A stretch of DNA of 64,000 nt from Rosenbergiella gaditana. GTDB lineage: Bacteria > Pseudomonadota > Gammaproteobacteria > Enterobacterales > Enterobacteriaceae. The translations under genes and the position numbers were made by a program. Numbering within the stretch: position 1 is the stretch's first letter; each line of letters starts with the position of its first letter. Where the stretch lies: the NCBI RefSeq assembly GCF_018494065.1, contig NZ_JABBFR010000010.1:1-64000 (forward strand). The letters are read 5' to 3'. The notes under the pieces were generated by a model. The model ran no database searches and was not told the DNA's origin. It was given only the letters and a program-made list of their open reading frames with translations. Shown here in pieces: positions 26,631 to 35,274 of this stretch.

Positions 26631-28103
26631 TTATACTAGATTGTGTTTAATAGGCTCAGGGAATATTAACATCAGATCTCTTGAGTTTATTTTAAACAAT
26701 GGTCCTTTTTCCGAGACTCTACCATTTTTTGCTGAGCGCTTAATTAAATGGTCCATCGTAATACTGCCGTTTTCAAGCAAAGGCATTAATTGGTTCAAGA
26801 GGGGGGCTTTTGTATGAGTAACAGAAATGAGCTGAAAATATTCAATGCCATCAATAAATTGACTTTTAGCTTCAATCCAAAATGTTTCAGAATGCTTTTC
26901 TTTCAATCGCTTGCGAAGTAGTTTACCACTCCAACTTGCTACGTGCTCTTTAAATATATTTTTTTCATCCTTACACTCAGCATACCACTCCTGTAAAACA
27001 TCCTCTTCAACCTTGAATACTAATCCTTGGCTGTTAGGTTTTCGTGTGCCAATGGTACAATAGAGCTTAAAATCATCGTTTCTGAAGTAGCCAAATTTAT
27101 CCAAAATCTCAGCACTTTTCTTATAAGGGCTTATTTCCCATTCAGCAACTTGAGCGAAAATTGTTGTTCTATTTTTTTCTGCATTACGCCCAGACTTTAT
27201 TTCAATACCTTTATAGTCTGGTAACTTACTTGAGTTTGCTTGAATACCTAATGCATCTTCAATAGACATACCTACTGCGGTATCACCAACATGCGTCGCT
27301 TTTATTGGTGTTTTTGCTAATTCTTTTAGCTTGTTGAGTAATTCATTAGCAATAGAATTATTTTCGCTTAAGTAGCTATCAACGAATTTCCTTAGCTGAC
27401 TTGTTTCAGATTCTAGTTCTAAGGTCAGATTTATTGAACTCAAGTCTATTAGATAGGCGCAGTCATTATGAATAACGATTGCGATTTGTGCTCCAGCGAA
27501 AGTGAAATTTGCGAGGCCGGAGAACCACATTCTGGGATCACCTCTTTTAGTTGTAGGGCGATATAAACTAATAGTGGTTGGTATCTGCTTTTCAGATGTG
27601 AGAAAAAAGGCTGCTTTCTTTATACCATATTCATTCGCTCCTTGACCTTGCAATTCATAGTGATGAAAGTTTGTTATTTCAAAGTGAGTCCTTACAACTT
27701 GAGTTGCATCTAATATACTTTTCTTTAATCCTGTTTTAGTTGGTTCAAAAATAGAGAATTCGATAGCTAATTGTGTAAGGGCTTTTCTATTATTGTTGAC
27801 TCGTAATTTTATTGCTTCGTCAATATCCTCAGTCCGCTCCTGCTGAAGTAATTTTTGGTCACTATCATCTAAAACAACATCGGAGTCATCAATAAAATTC
27901 TGGGATACATTAGGTATAGGTGTTTTGATGCTAGCATCATTATCACGGGCTTTAACTACAGCTTTCCAATTACCAAAACAATTAAGCCTAGCAACAGTCT
28001 CAAGTGCTTCAGTATGGGATATATTTTTTTCTTTCTTGATTTCTTTTGCTTGTTTTTTAAGCTTTTCGAACTGTGAAGTAGTAATACGTGGGTGTTGTGA
28101 CAT
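26631..28103 (-). CDS. MvaI/BcnI-family type II restriction endonuclease
   Basis: A 490-residue nuclease. The catalytic region is HVGDTAVGMSIEDALGI followed by LPDYKGIEIKSGR, giving a PD-(D/E)xK site with D296, E301 and K303. MvaI and BcnI cut as monomers at CC^WGG and CC^SGG; the specificity here is inferred, not read. The first 55 residues (LKKQAKEIKKEKNISHTEAL, ARLNCFGNWKAVV) form an extra helical domain also seen in other plasmid proteins. The gene is AT-rich against the neighbours. It is divergent from its methyltransferase, with 274 bp between. Confidence 0.87.
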   Translation of the reverse strand: MSQHPRITTSQFEKLKKQAKEIKKEKNISHTEALETVARLNCFGNWKAVVKARDNDASIKTPIPNVSQNFIDDSDVVLDDSDQKLLQQERTEDIDEAIKLRVNNNRKALTQLAIEFSIFEPTKTGLKKSILDATQVVRTHFEITNFHHYELQGQGANEYGIKKAAFFLTSEKQIPTTISLYRPTTKRGDPRMWFSGLANFTFAGAQIAIVIHNDCAYLIDLSSINLTLELESETSQLRKFVDSYLSENNSIANELLNKLKELAKTPIKATHVGDTAVGMSIEDALGIQANSSKLPDYKGIEIKSGRNAEKNRTTIFAQVAEWEISPYKKSAEILDKFGYFRNDDFKLYCTIGTRKPNSQGLVFKVEEDVLQEWYAECKDEKNIFKEHVASWSGKLLRKRLKEKHSETFWIEAKSQFIDGIEYFQLISVTHTKAPLLNQLMPLLENGSITMDHLIKRSAKNGRVSEKGPLFKINSRDLMLIFPEPIKHNLV

Positions 28104-28109
28104 GTATAG

Positions 28110-28209
28110 CCTCTCTGTAATTTAGTTTCATAAACAAATACATGCACCATTTCTTACTGCCCATGAATAAGTGATGCATAGATATTGAAACTTAAAAATT
28201 ACAGAGAGG
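28110..28209. promoter_or_regulatory. Inverted repeat in the restriction-modification intergenic region
   Basis: CCTCTCTGTAATTT followed by AGTTTCA at 28110-28130 recurs inverted at 28186-28209, with a three-base insertion. The arms are 55 bp apart and lie directly upstream of the nuclease start. They could be paired operator half-sites for the methyltransferase or a DNA/RNA cruciform. No separate controller (C) gene is present. Confidence 0.6.
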
Positions 28210-28377
28210 ACTCGAAAGTCTTTGCTTGCTTGGGCTGAAGGCTTCTCTCTAAGCCGTAAATGGACTCTATAATTTAATAGAAACTATGTCAATGAAATTG
28301 AAATTTAGGCCTGGACATTTCTAAATAATTCCTTTAGAATCTGTCAATCATCAACAATACTGTATATTTATATAGCC

Positions 28378-29988
28378 ATGAAAAAAGAAAATAAATTCAA
28401 TCACATAGAGCTATTCTCTGGGTGTGGTGGGCTTTCTCTAGGTCTTGAAAAAGCAGGGTTTGAATTATTATTGGCTAATGAGTTATCGCCTATGGCGGCA
28501 GAAACATTTTCATATAACTTTTTTAATGAAGATTACCAAGATCTTGCTAAAAAAGATAAAAATACTAAACATTCATTTTGGATTAGTAGCAAGCATGAGA
28601 AGTTATTACCTCGACTAAGAGAAAATCCTTTTGAATACCCTGAATATGCAGATAAAAACAGTATTACTGATATTCCTAAAAATATTAAAAAACTGAAAGG
28701 TAATTTATTAATAGGAAATATTATTGAGTTGAACAAACTTATAGAAAGAAAGGAAGAACTGCGCCAAGCGTTAGTATCAGGATTTTCAGGTGGTGGTGTT
28801 GATCTTGTTTCTGGAGGCCCTCCGTGCCAAGGTTTTAGTATGGCCGGATTACGGGAAAAAGATAGTGATAAAAATATGCTTCCTTGGGAGTTTGCTAATT
28901 TTGTTGAGTATGTGCAACCTAAAATTGCTGTTTTAGAAAATGTAACTGGGATCTTAAGAGCCTTCAAAGACGGTGAGGGAAAACCATTTTATGCTTGGTT
29001 TGAGGTCGCAAAAGCTTTTGCTGAAAAAAAATATATTCCATTATGCTTACATGTTAATGCTAGGTTTACAGGCGTCCCACAGAACAGACCTCGTTTTATA
29101 ATGATAGCAATACGCTCTGATATATTTGAAGATATCAAAAGCTCGTTTAACAGTGAGAGTTTTGATTATCAATTACTTTCTTCATCAGAGGAATTCTATA
29201 AAATTGTTCAAAATAACCCAGATAAAGTAGTGATGGGAACACTTGAATGTTATGACCCAGTGAAGAATATTTCGTTATTTGAAGGCTCATTTCTTCACCA
29301 TTTTGTTGGTCATGACCTTGTATCAGTCAAAGAAGCTTTAGATGATTTAAAACAAACATATCCGACAAAATCATCGAAATTTGTTGAAAGCTTGAATAAA
29401 ACATTCTCAACCGTATTGTTAGAGCATGACAAGCTAAGTAACCACGATCTTAGGAGTAATGGTTATCATGTTCAGCGTAGATTCCGTTTATACCAAGTTG
29501 TACAACAAAGCCAAAGTACAAGGGTAAGGAAAGAAATATTCGATATCTTAAAAGGTGATTCTTACTCACTATCAGATACTGTCTGGAAACAAATAAAGGG
29601 CTATGAATTTTTAAAAGATAACAACAAGATTGAATGTTTTGAAACCAAAGACAGTTTTATTGAATATTTACGACATCACCCAACTAAGAAGCATTCACAA
29701 AAAGCGTTAGATCCTAATCAGCCTGCTCCGGCTGCTTTATCGATACCTGATGATGCATGTCATTATGATAAAAATGAATTGAGGGTTCTTACGGTTAGAG
29801 AAATGGCAAGAATTCAGTCATTTCCTGATAATTTCGTGTTTCGCTCAAAAGTGACTACTGGTGGGCAGATGCGTAAATTTGAAGTTCCTCAATATACTCA
29901 GGTGGGAAATGCTGTGCCACCGTTGCTAGGCTTAGCAATAGGAAAGGTAATTACTGGATTACTTATGAGATTAAATGTGACCGCTTAG
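28378..29988 (+). CDS. DNA (cytosine-5-)-methyltransferase
   Basis: A 536-residue C5 methyltransferase with the motifs in canonical order: I ELFSGCGGLSLGLEKAGF (11-28), IV GGPPCQGFSMAG with nucleophile C150, VI ENVTG, VIII PQNRPRFIMIA, IX LTVREMARIQSFPD, X YTQVGNAVPPLLG. It protects the host from the adjacent nuclease; the pair is a type II system. A 60-residue insertion between motifs I and IV makes it longer than usual Dcm-like enzymes. The gene is AT-rich, indicating transfer. Confidence 0.93.
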   Translation: MKKENKFNHIELFSGCGGLSLGLEKAGFELLLANELSPMAAETFSYNFFNEDYQDLAKKDKNTKHSFWISSKHEKLLPRLRENPFEYPEYADKNSITDIPKNIKKLKGNLLIGNIIELNKLIERKEELRQALVSGFSGGGVDLVSGGPPCQGFSMAGLREKDSDKNMLPWEFANFVEYVQPKIAVLENVTGILRAFKDGEGKPFYAWFEVAKAFAEKKYIPLCLHVNARFTGVPQNRPRFIMIAIRSDIFEDIKSSFNSESFDYQLLSSSEEFYKIVQNNPDKVVMGTLECYDPVKNISLFEGSFLHHFVGHDLVSVKEALDDLKQTYPTKSSKFVESLNKTFSTVLLEHDKLSNHDLRSNGYHVQRRFRLYQVVQQSQSTRVRKEIFDILKGDSYSLSDTVWKQIKGYEFLKDNNKIECFETKDSFIEYLRHHPTKKHSQKALDPNQPAPAALSIPDDACHYDKNELRVLTVREMARIQSFPDNFVFRSKVTTGGQMRKFEVPQYTQVGNAVPPLLGLAIGKVITGLLMRLNVTA

Positions 29989-30120
29989 GGTGTTACTGCC
30001 CACTCCCCATTAATTGAGGCATAGCAGATTAGAGTTCTTAAGCCGTTATGCACAATTTTATGGCACATAATTGGACCTGAGTATGCGTGTAAACACTGTT
30101 AACTGGGTAATGACTCTAAT

Positions 30121-30516
30121 TTATTGATAGTGTTTTATCATGAGGTAGTACCCGATGACCTTATCATGCAACTCCACCGACTTTGAGAATGACAGTGATT
30201 TCCGTCCCAGCCTTGCCAGATGTTGCCTGAGATTCAGATTATGTCGTTCGATTCTTTGTGTATAGCGCTTATTGATAACGTGAAACTTACCCTTCAACCG
30301 TGATTCATACAGCGGGCATCCATCCGTCATCCATACAACTACCTCAGAGGACGACAGCAGATTCAGAAGACGCTCCAAGGTTGTTATCGTCCGTTCACCA
30401 AAGACATGAGCCACAACACACCTGCGTATCTTGTCATAGGCATAGAACAACCAGCGCTGACGCGACTTAGACCCAACGTATCCCCACTGTTCATCCATTT
30501 CTGCGCAGACAATCAC
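30121..30516 (-). CDS. insB: IS1 transposase InsB portion
   Basis: The 131-residue open part of InsB, from [13 protein letters not shown] to the C-terminal [13 protein letters not shown]. In IS1 it is made only as an InsAB' fusion by -1 frameshifting. The DDE residues, including the catalytic aspartates in AEMDEQ and WMTDG and the glutamate in [11 protein letters not shown], are in place, so the protein could be active. Confidence 0.9.
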   Translation of the reverse strand: MIVCAEMDEQWGYVGSKSRQRWLFYAYDKIRRCVVAHVFGERTITTLERLLNLLSSSEVVVWMTDGCPLYESRLKGKFHVINKRYTQRIERHNLNLRQHLARLGRKSLSFSKSVELHDKVIGYYLMIKHYQ

Positions 30517-30818
30517 ATCGATATCTGGATGTATCCTAGACGTAACTGAACGGGGCCTGAGTTTTTAAAATGCCGTAAAATGGTGTTCAAACCAATGCCG
30601 ATAATGCGAGCGCTGGCACGACATCCCACACCATTCATCGCCATATCGATGATTTTCTGGTATGTACCGGGCTTGGATGCGGTGTAGGTGAAAGTGAGTT
30701 GCCATGTCTTACGACACTGTTTGCAGAGATAACGCTGATGGTCAGCAGTACTTTTGCCGTTACAGACAATACCTTCAGTCACGGAGCAGGAGGGACAGCG
30801 CACGGTGATGGAAGCCAC
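30513..30818 (-). CDS. insA: IS1 InsA DNA-binding protein
   Basis: A 101-residue protein with a zinc ribbon (CPSC, then CKQC) and the IS1 helix-turn-helix ([29 protein letters not shown]). It represses IS1 and is the N-terminal half of the fusion transposase. The slippery stretch at the end reads AAAAAC (five A, 30562-30566) where IS1 normally has AAAAAAC, so frameshifting may be weaker. GTG start. Confidence 0.88.
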   Translation of the reverse strand: MASITVRCPSCSVTEGIVCNGKSTADHQRYLCKQCRKTWQLTFTYTASKPGTYQKIIDMAMNGVGCRASARIIGIGLNTILRHFKNSGPVQLRLGYIQISM

Positions 30819-31085
30819 AGACGCACCTCAAAAACACCATTATACACTATACACTAAATCAAGAAATTGGCATCATTACCCGAACTTTGGATCTTATTTA
30901 GCCAGCGCTGAGTATATAGATAATGTCATTATCCACGATAAGCGTGATCGTTTTTGCCCTTAAGCCGCTTACTTCATCATGAAATACCGCCTGTTGCATA
31001 AAAAAAAATCCAAAACTGTAACTAATAATATAATCGCTATATAGTAATGAATTCGTTAACCTTGGCCTAATGGATGTAACTCAAT

Positions 31086-31625
31086 ATGACTATGGAAGAG
31101 CTGAAAAATTGCTTACACATAGAGGTGATAGGCCATAATAAGAAACCATTTTCTTGGGTAAAGGCTGTCCATTCTGCTTATAAAAAACCGAAGAAGCGGT
31201 TTGTCTTCTGGTGGCGATTGGCGAATTTTCTTTATTTAAGCAAGGGCCGTTATGGGCAGAAACTGGCTAAGCGGATTAACCGTAATTTATTTTTTAAATA
31301 TAATACGGAGATTGAGCTCGGTGCGATGATAGGAGCCGGCCTGACCATTGGACATCATGCTGGGATTGTGATTTCTCGACGTTGCAAAATAGGCGAAAAT
31401 TTCACCCTACGGCAAAATACAACGATTGGCTTAAAATCAGACAACAGCAATACAATCACTATTGGTAATAATGTGAATATCGGTGCGAACAGCTGCATTA
31501 TTTCAGAACATATTGTGATCGGTGATAATGTGACCATCGGCGCGGGTGCTTTCGTTAATCACGATATTCCCGCTAACAGCACCTATTACAGCATTAACCA
31601 CTACAGTATTCGACCTAAGATTTAA
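31086..31625 (+). CDS. Serine acetyltransferase-like hexapeptide-repeat protein
   Basis: A 179-residue left-handed beta-helix acyltransferase: IELGAMIGAGLTIGHHAGIVIS, then repeats IGENFTL, IGLKSDN, IGNNVNIGANS, VIGDNVTIGAG. The catalytic histidine pair HH at 95-96 matches CysE/WcaB-like enzymes. It is shorter than CysE and lacks its N-terminal dimerisation domain; polysaccharide O-acetylation is as likely as serine acetylation. It has no clear operon partner. Confidence 0.82.
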   Translation: MTMEELKNCLHIEVIGHNKKPFSWVKAVHSAYKKPKKRFVFWWRLANFLYLSKGRYGQKLAKRINRNLFFKYNTEIELGAMIGAGLTIGHHAGIVISRRCKIGENFTLRQNTTIGLKSDNSNTITIGNNVNIGANSCIISEHIVIGDNVTIGAGAFVNHDIPANSTYYSINHYSIRPKI

Positions 31626-31985
31626 AAAATAAAGGCTAGCGGATAAACGGTCGATACCAGCGTTTGGTATCAAATGCCGATCCTATACAGCCCCCGCGAA
31701 TCGGGCATGTTTGGGCAAAACTTACTCATGTCCTCACCACAGCATGCTCTTAATCATGATAAGCCATCAGCGGGTTAGGCGTTCTCAGCAAATACTACTG
31801 GGAGTAGAGCCGCTGCGTGACTTGTATGCCGATTATCCCCGCATTCGTTTTACGCCCCTCATCAACGCCTGTTTGAGGTACGTAAGCCCTAAGCTCTATT
31901 TGGATCTGATTCGCTGCGCGAGTGTTTAAAAACTGGATAATGTGTAGAGTAGCTTAACTATTATTGAATTAAAGGGACGCACGCT
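31626..31985. other. Gap with a weak oxidoreductase-like fragment
   Basis: No intact gene. Around 31795-31865 one frame reads LLGVEPLRDLYADYPRIRF, which resembles the NAD-binding part of ferredoxin-reductase-like proteins; it is too short to claim. A small dyad GATACCA / TTGGTATC lies near 31652-31670. Confidence 0.3.
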
Positions 31986-32609
31986 ATGCAGTTGTCAGTA
32001 GGTATAGACTCAACATGGTCTTTACGGGCCATGATCGGATTGAAAATAACTGCTATCCAAGCCGATCTTCGTGTGTTTAATTTATCTTGCCCTACCTGTA
32101 AAAGCGAACTGCAGTCTCTTTGCGCGACAGGTTTGGTCCCTTTCTTAGATGATGGCGAATTACGTATCCATGACTCTTTGGCGATAACTGAGTACCTTAA
32201 TGAGCTTAGCGCAGGTGGACTTTATCCGACCGAACGTGGAAAACGGGCATTATGCCGAAGCCTGTGCGCCGAAATGCACTCGGGTTTTACCGCACTACGT
32301 CAAGCAATGCCCTTTACAACGGCGGCAGTCAGCCAACAATCCACGTTTTCTCCGGCACAAGCCGCTGAAATAGGGCGAGTAAAGACCCTTTTCTGCTGCG
32401 CTGAAGGCCCTTTTTATCTGGGCGATAAACCCACTGCCGTCGATGCCTTCTATGCGGTATTGGCCTGCCGCTTAAACCATTACGGTGTCAGGTTGCAGGG
32501 CAAAGCAGGGGAGTACCAACAGCAGTTACTGGGCTGGGAATTCCTGCATGAAGCACTCGCACAACTGACCTTGGCAGCGGCCTGCCCACACGGACATACT
32601 CTGGCCTAG
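31986..32609 (+). CDS. Glutathione S-transferase family protein
   Basis: A 207-residue protein with a thioredoxin-like N-domain (GLVPFLDDGELRIHDSLAITEYL, the glutathione-binding cis-proline and DS motif) and a helical C-domain (FYLGDKPTAVDAFYAVLACRL). The active residue may be the serine in DSTWSLRAMIG. Role unknown. It lies between IS scraps but is intact. Confidence 0.82.
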   Translation: MQLSVGIDSTWSLRAMIGLKITAIQADLRVFNLSCPTCKSELQSLCATGLVPFLDDGELRIHDSLAITEYLNELSAGGLYPTERGKRALCRSLCAEMHSGFTALRQAMPFTTAAVSQQSTFSPAQAAEIGRVKTLFCCAEGPFYLGDKPTAVDAFYAVLACRLNHYGVRLQGKAGEYQQQLLGWEFLHEALAQLTLAAACPHGHTLA

Positions 32610-32647
32610 GGGTTTTATCTCTATGGATCAGGATGACTTGACCTTAG

Positions 32648-32830
32648 CCTAAACGCGTATTCCGGCTGACCCTGCGGGCCGCGCAGGGCTTTATTGATCC
32701 TATTTTTACCCTGCTGGGAGTTCCATTGCGCAGTCCGGATTACACCAGTGTCGGCAAGCGGGCAAAGTCGGTCAATGTTAGTTTCAAAACGCTAACCTGG
32801 GGTGAAATAGCGCATCGAGTAAGGGGCTGA
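32648..32830 (+). pseudogene. IS903/IS5-family transposase fragment
   Basis: About 60 codons of an IS903-like transposase: KRVFRLTLRAAQGFIDPIF, then VPLRSPDYTSVGKRAKSVNV, then LTWGEIAHRV, ending in TGA. It overlaps the region missing from the deletion element at 25955-26493, but the copies differ in sequence. Both ends are lost. Confidence 0.85.
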
Positions 32831-32865
32831 ACATGAAATCCTCCCGCGAGTATCGTGAAGCCGTT

Positions 32866-33081
32866 TTAGCAGGGGAAACTCCAAGTAGTGCCTGATTTTG
32901 CTCGTATGGCGTGAGACAAACCATCGTCACCTGAAACACGAAAGCGGTTCATCAGTGGCTGCACCTGACATTCAGTCAGTTGAAGCTGAGAGGCTGTATT
33001 ACTGCCGCGTGAGCGTTTCTCGACAACAGCCTGGATAACCGGAAGTCTATAAAGTTCTTTTCCTGACAAAGTCACCAACAT
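32866..33081 (-). pseudogene. ISNCY-type transposase N-terminal fragment
   Basis: Residues MLVTLSGKELYRLPVIQAVV and LTECQVQPLMNRFRVSGDDGL match the helix-turn-helix start of ISNCY-family transposases. It is cut off after about 50 residues of similarity. The junction with the IS5 fragment at 32830 marks nested insertions. Confidence 0.7.
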
Positions 33082-33161
33082 CGCAAAATTGACCATTATG
33101 TTAAATGGGGTAGGTTTTAATAAAATTAAATATAAACCCATCTTTCTCGCATCAGAATCGG

Positions 33162-33371
33162 CTACCGCCCAAACCTTTCATCGAATCGTTGGTTGCTGAC
33201 CCTTCTGCTCATTTTGCTGTTGCAATTAGGGCACAAGTGCTGCTTTTGGCCTTCGATAGTCCAGGTGTAATATTTCTTCTTAAAGCTTGTACCACAAACA
33301 TCACAGCGACTTGGTTTAAAAATCGCACTGAGAATAACAAGCACAAAAAACCCACCAATTAACCATTCCAT
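33162..33371 (-). CDS. Small membrane-anchored zinc-ribbon protein
   Basis: A 69-residue protein: one N-terminal hydrophobic helix (MEWLIGGFFVLVILSAIF), then two cysteine knuckles CDVC (about 24-27) and CPNC (about 47-50) typical of a zinc ribbon, and a basic tail. AGAGGAG precedes the ATG at 33371. I do not recognise a named family. Confidence 0.7.
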   Translation of the reverse strand: MEWLIGGFFVLVILSAIFKPSRCDVCGTSFKKKYYTWTIEGQKQHLCPNCNSKMSRRVSNQRFDERFGR

Positions 33372-33408
33372 AAAACTCCTCTTAATAAAAAAGCTCGCGC
33401 AGCGGGCT

Positions 33409-33673
33409 TTAATCGTAAACTTCGCGTCGATGACCAATCGTCAGCAAGAATGACCAGCTGGTTATCCCGGATCTCACACAAAATTCGATAGTCACCCACC
33501 CGATAACGCCAGAATTCACCCAGCTCACCTTTTAGCGGTTTCCGTGACTGGCGAGGATCTTCTGCGACAGCGATGCGTAAATCCATAAAATCTAAAATCC
33601 GGCGTGCTGTTTGCTTGTCCATTTTACGTAACGATTTGAGCGCCCGGTCGGAATAGTTAATCGTCCAAACCAA
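33409..33673 (-). pseudogene. RelE/ParE toxin, frameshifted near the C terminus
   Basis: A RelE-superfamily toxin: MVWTINYSDRALKSLRKMDK, GELGEFWRYRVGDYRILCEI and LVIL are in frame. The expected C terminus TIGHRREVYD is present but in another frame, ending at TAA 33409-33411. A loss of two bases (GCTGTGACG to GCTGACG) would explain it. The shifted protein runs on to 33359 and loses the conserved tail. The start is TTG. Confidence 0.75.
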
Positions 33674-33821
33674 GTGATTTCCTCACGTCTTCAGACGAAT
33701 GTACAACCTCATCACCACTGCGAATACGTGCAGCAGTTTCTGCCGAAAGATAATAGTCTTCAAGATCATCCAAATGCGCCAGTATCGCTTCGCGCGCATA
33801 GAACGTCTTAGTCCTCCCTGT
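33657..33821 (-). pseudogene. RelB-type antitoxin, 5' truncated
   Basis: The frame reads TGRTKTFYAREAILAHLDDL to VRKSLGLDD, a RelB/DinJ-like antitoxin C-terminal part, ending 17 bases inside relE. A stop codon (33822-33824) directly precedes it and the N-terminal DNA-binding ribbon-helix-helix is missing. With the relE frameshift this makes a dead toxin-antitoxin locus. Confidence 0.78.
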
Positions 33822-33900
33822 CTATCCCTCTTGATTACCTATAACTGCCGATATATACAGTTATAGAGTTTTCTTCTTAACATGTTGAAGGATATCTATC

Positions 33901-34029
33901 ATGGCTCTTAAACCTGGACCAAAACGAATTGCCGAATCGACGGGACAACCTGATCAACGCCAACGCGATAATAAGAAAACGCCTGGAAACACTGACAAGT
34001 TGAAACCCAGTAAATCTTCAGAAAAGTAA
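33901..34029 (+). CDS. Small hydrophilic protein (42 aa)
   Basis: A 42-residue frame (MALKPGPKRIAESTGQPDQR to SKSSEK) that is lysine-, proline- and asparagine-rich and probably disordered. AAGGA precedes the ATG and a strong terminator starts 10 bases past the stop, which supports a real transcription unit. No family recognised. Confidence 0.55.
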   Translation: MALKPGPKRIAESTGQPDQRQRDNKKTPGNTDKLKPSKSSEK

Positions 34030-34038
34030 GTTATCAGT

Positions 34039-34059
34039 AAAGCCCTTCGGGGCTTTTTT
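34039..34059 (+). terminator. Rho-independent terminator
   Basis: AAAGCCC / GGGCTTT with a TTCG tetraloop and a T run, placed directly after the 42-residue gene. Confidence 0.88.
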
Positions 34060-34455
34060 ATGTCTGCAGCTCGGTCAGATTTACCATAAAAGTTCTGTTG
34101 CGCCCTTCCTTGGCGCTATAACATCGTTACGTTAAAGAAGCTTTACGCGCACCGCCAAACGCTCTAGGAACGATTCTGGGGCGTAACGGGGGCGGACTTT
34201 ATACGCATCCTAACTACGCTTGTTAGCTTCAATAGATTTACCTTTCAGTAAATCGCCAATTTGTTGTCGTGTGAATCATTCATCTAAACACCACTTACGA
34301 GTAAACGCTAAAATTTAACAAACCAAGCGTGGGTTTTAGGGTTGATCAAGCGAGGAACAGTGCTAAAAAAATAACTAATACTGTATTTAGCCTTTTTATC
34401 GATGTAAGTTTTAACTTGATGAGTATTATCGGCGATATAACATACAGGGAAAGAA
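34060..34455. other. Gap upstream of the DUF4225 gene
   Basis: I see no intact gene; frames are broken by stops. The last part, from about 34423, matches the end of the resolvase gene at 22093-22115 (TATTATCGGCGAT, then TAA) and its short spacer. The similarity therefore begins inside the last resolvase codons. Confidence 0.5.
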
Positions 34456-35274
34456 ATGGATACTGCATTACTTGATATAATGAGCTCAGGCAGGAATAAG
34501 AACTGGGCAGAAACAATGATAAACCTTGAGGCCAGAAAGCTTATCAATACAGCTAATATGCTGTCAGCTTCCCATCTCAGAGACAGTTTCACCAGAATGA
34601 AATTTGTTCAGGAAATAAAAGATGTTATTGATCAGCAGTTTGCAGCCTCCAGACGCGCAAAGTCTGATGAAGAGTGCATGGCCTGCGTAAAAAATCTCAG
34701 GGCAGAGACCGAAAGTCTTGAAGAACAGGGGCGTATGCTCCGTACTAAAGCGGCGAAAATTTACGCAAAAGTGGAGTTCGTTCGGGAAAATAACAAAATT
34801 GTGGGGTATGTAATTTCTGCTGTGAACATAGTGTTGTCAGGCGTGACGATCGTTGGGGGGTTTATGATGATATCCACAATGGGACCTATAGGAGTATTAG
34901 CCGGCGCGACCTTAGTGGTTGACGGAATTAACGGTGTATCTAAAGAAGTAATCAATTTATCAAAACCAACTGGTCATGGTTCTTCAAAAGGGATTATTGC
35001 TGATTCAGTGATGCAGACAGCCCAGTTTATGGGGTTCAGTCCGAAAACAGGCCAGGCTCTTTATAACGGGGTCACTCTTGGTGCCAGTGTTTACAGTATT
35101 TTCGGTCTTGTACGAAAACCGGGAGCATGGAGATTATTCAGATGGATGCCGAGTGACTATTATCGCAAAGTCGAGACGATGAGCCGCCCCAAATTAACAA
35201 TTAAGATTGTTGGTTACGGTGTGAAAGCAAAAGTGATTTTCGACCTTCTGACGACAGATAATGGTAATAATTAA
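34456..35274 (+). CDS. DUF4225 domain-containing protein, intact copy
   Basis: A 272-residue protein. The N-terminal 110 residues are charged and helical (KLINTANMLSASHLRDSF, EETES-type coil at 80-95, two cysteines at C74 and C77). A hydrophobic hairpin follows (about 114-159, rich in Gly/Val: ISAVNIVLSGV, then MGPIGVLAGATLVVDGI), then an amphipathic region and a basic C terminus RPKLTIKIVGYGVKAKV. DUF4225 has no established function. Hairpin plus the convergent membrane partner resemble pore-forming bacteriocins with their immunity genes; toxicity is inference. ACAGGGAAAG precedes the ATG. Confidence 0.8.
   Translation: MDTALLDIMSSGRNKNWAETMINLEARKLINTANMLSASHLRDSFTRMKFVQEIKDVIDQQFAASRRAKSDEECMACVKNLRAETESLEEQGRMLRTKAAKIYAKVEFVRENNKIVGYVISAVNIVLSGVTIVGGFMMISTMGPIGVLAGATLVVDGINGVSKEVINLSKPTGHGSSKGIIADSVMQTAQFMGFSPKTGQALYNGVTLGASVYSIFGLVRKPGAWRLFRWMPSDYYRKVETMSRPKLTIKIVGYGVKAKVIFDLLTTDNGNN

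Larger units (their letters stand above)
30106..30880 (-). mobile_element. IS1-family insertion sequence
   Basis: About 775 bp bounded by imperfect terminal repeats beginning GGTAATGA (left GGTAATGACTCTAATTTATTG, right end inverted GGTAATGATGCCAATTTCTTG). It contains insA and insB in standard order on the minus strand. Flanks do not give an eight- or nine-base duplication (TGTTAACTG against CGAACTTTG), so adjacent DNA has probably been deleted or rearranged by the element. Confidence 0.9.

Noticed and set aside
31711..31929. A 72-codon frame with a reductase-like patch
   Set aside because: Only about 20 residues look familiar, with no domain context or ribosome-binding site.
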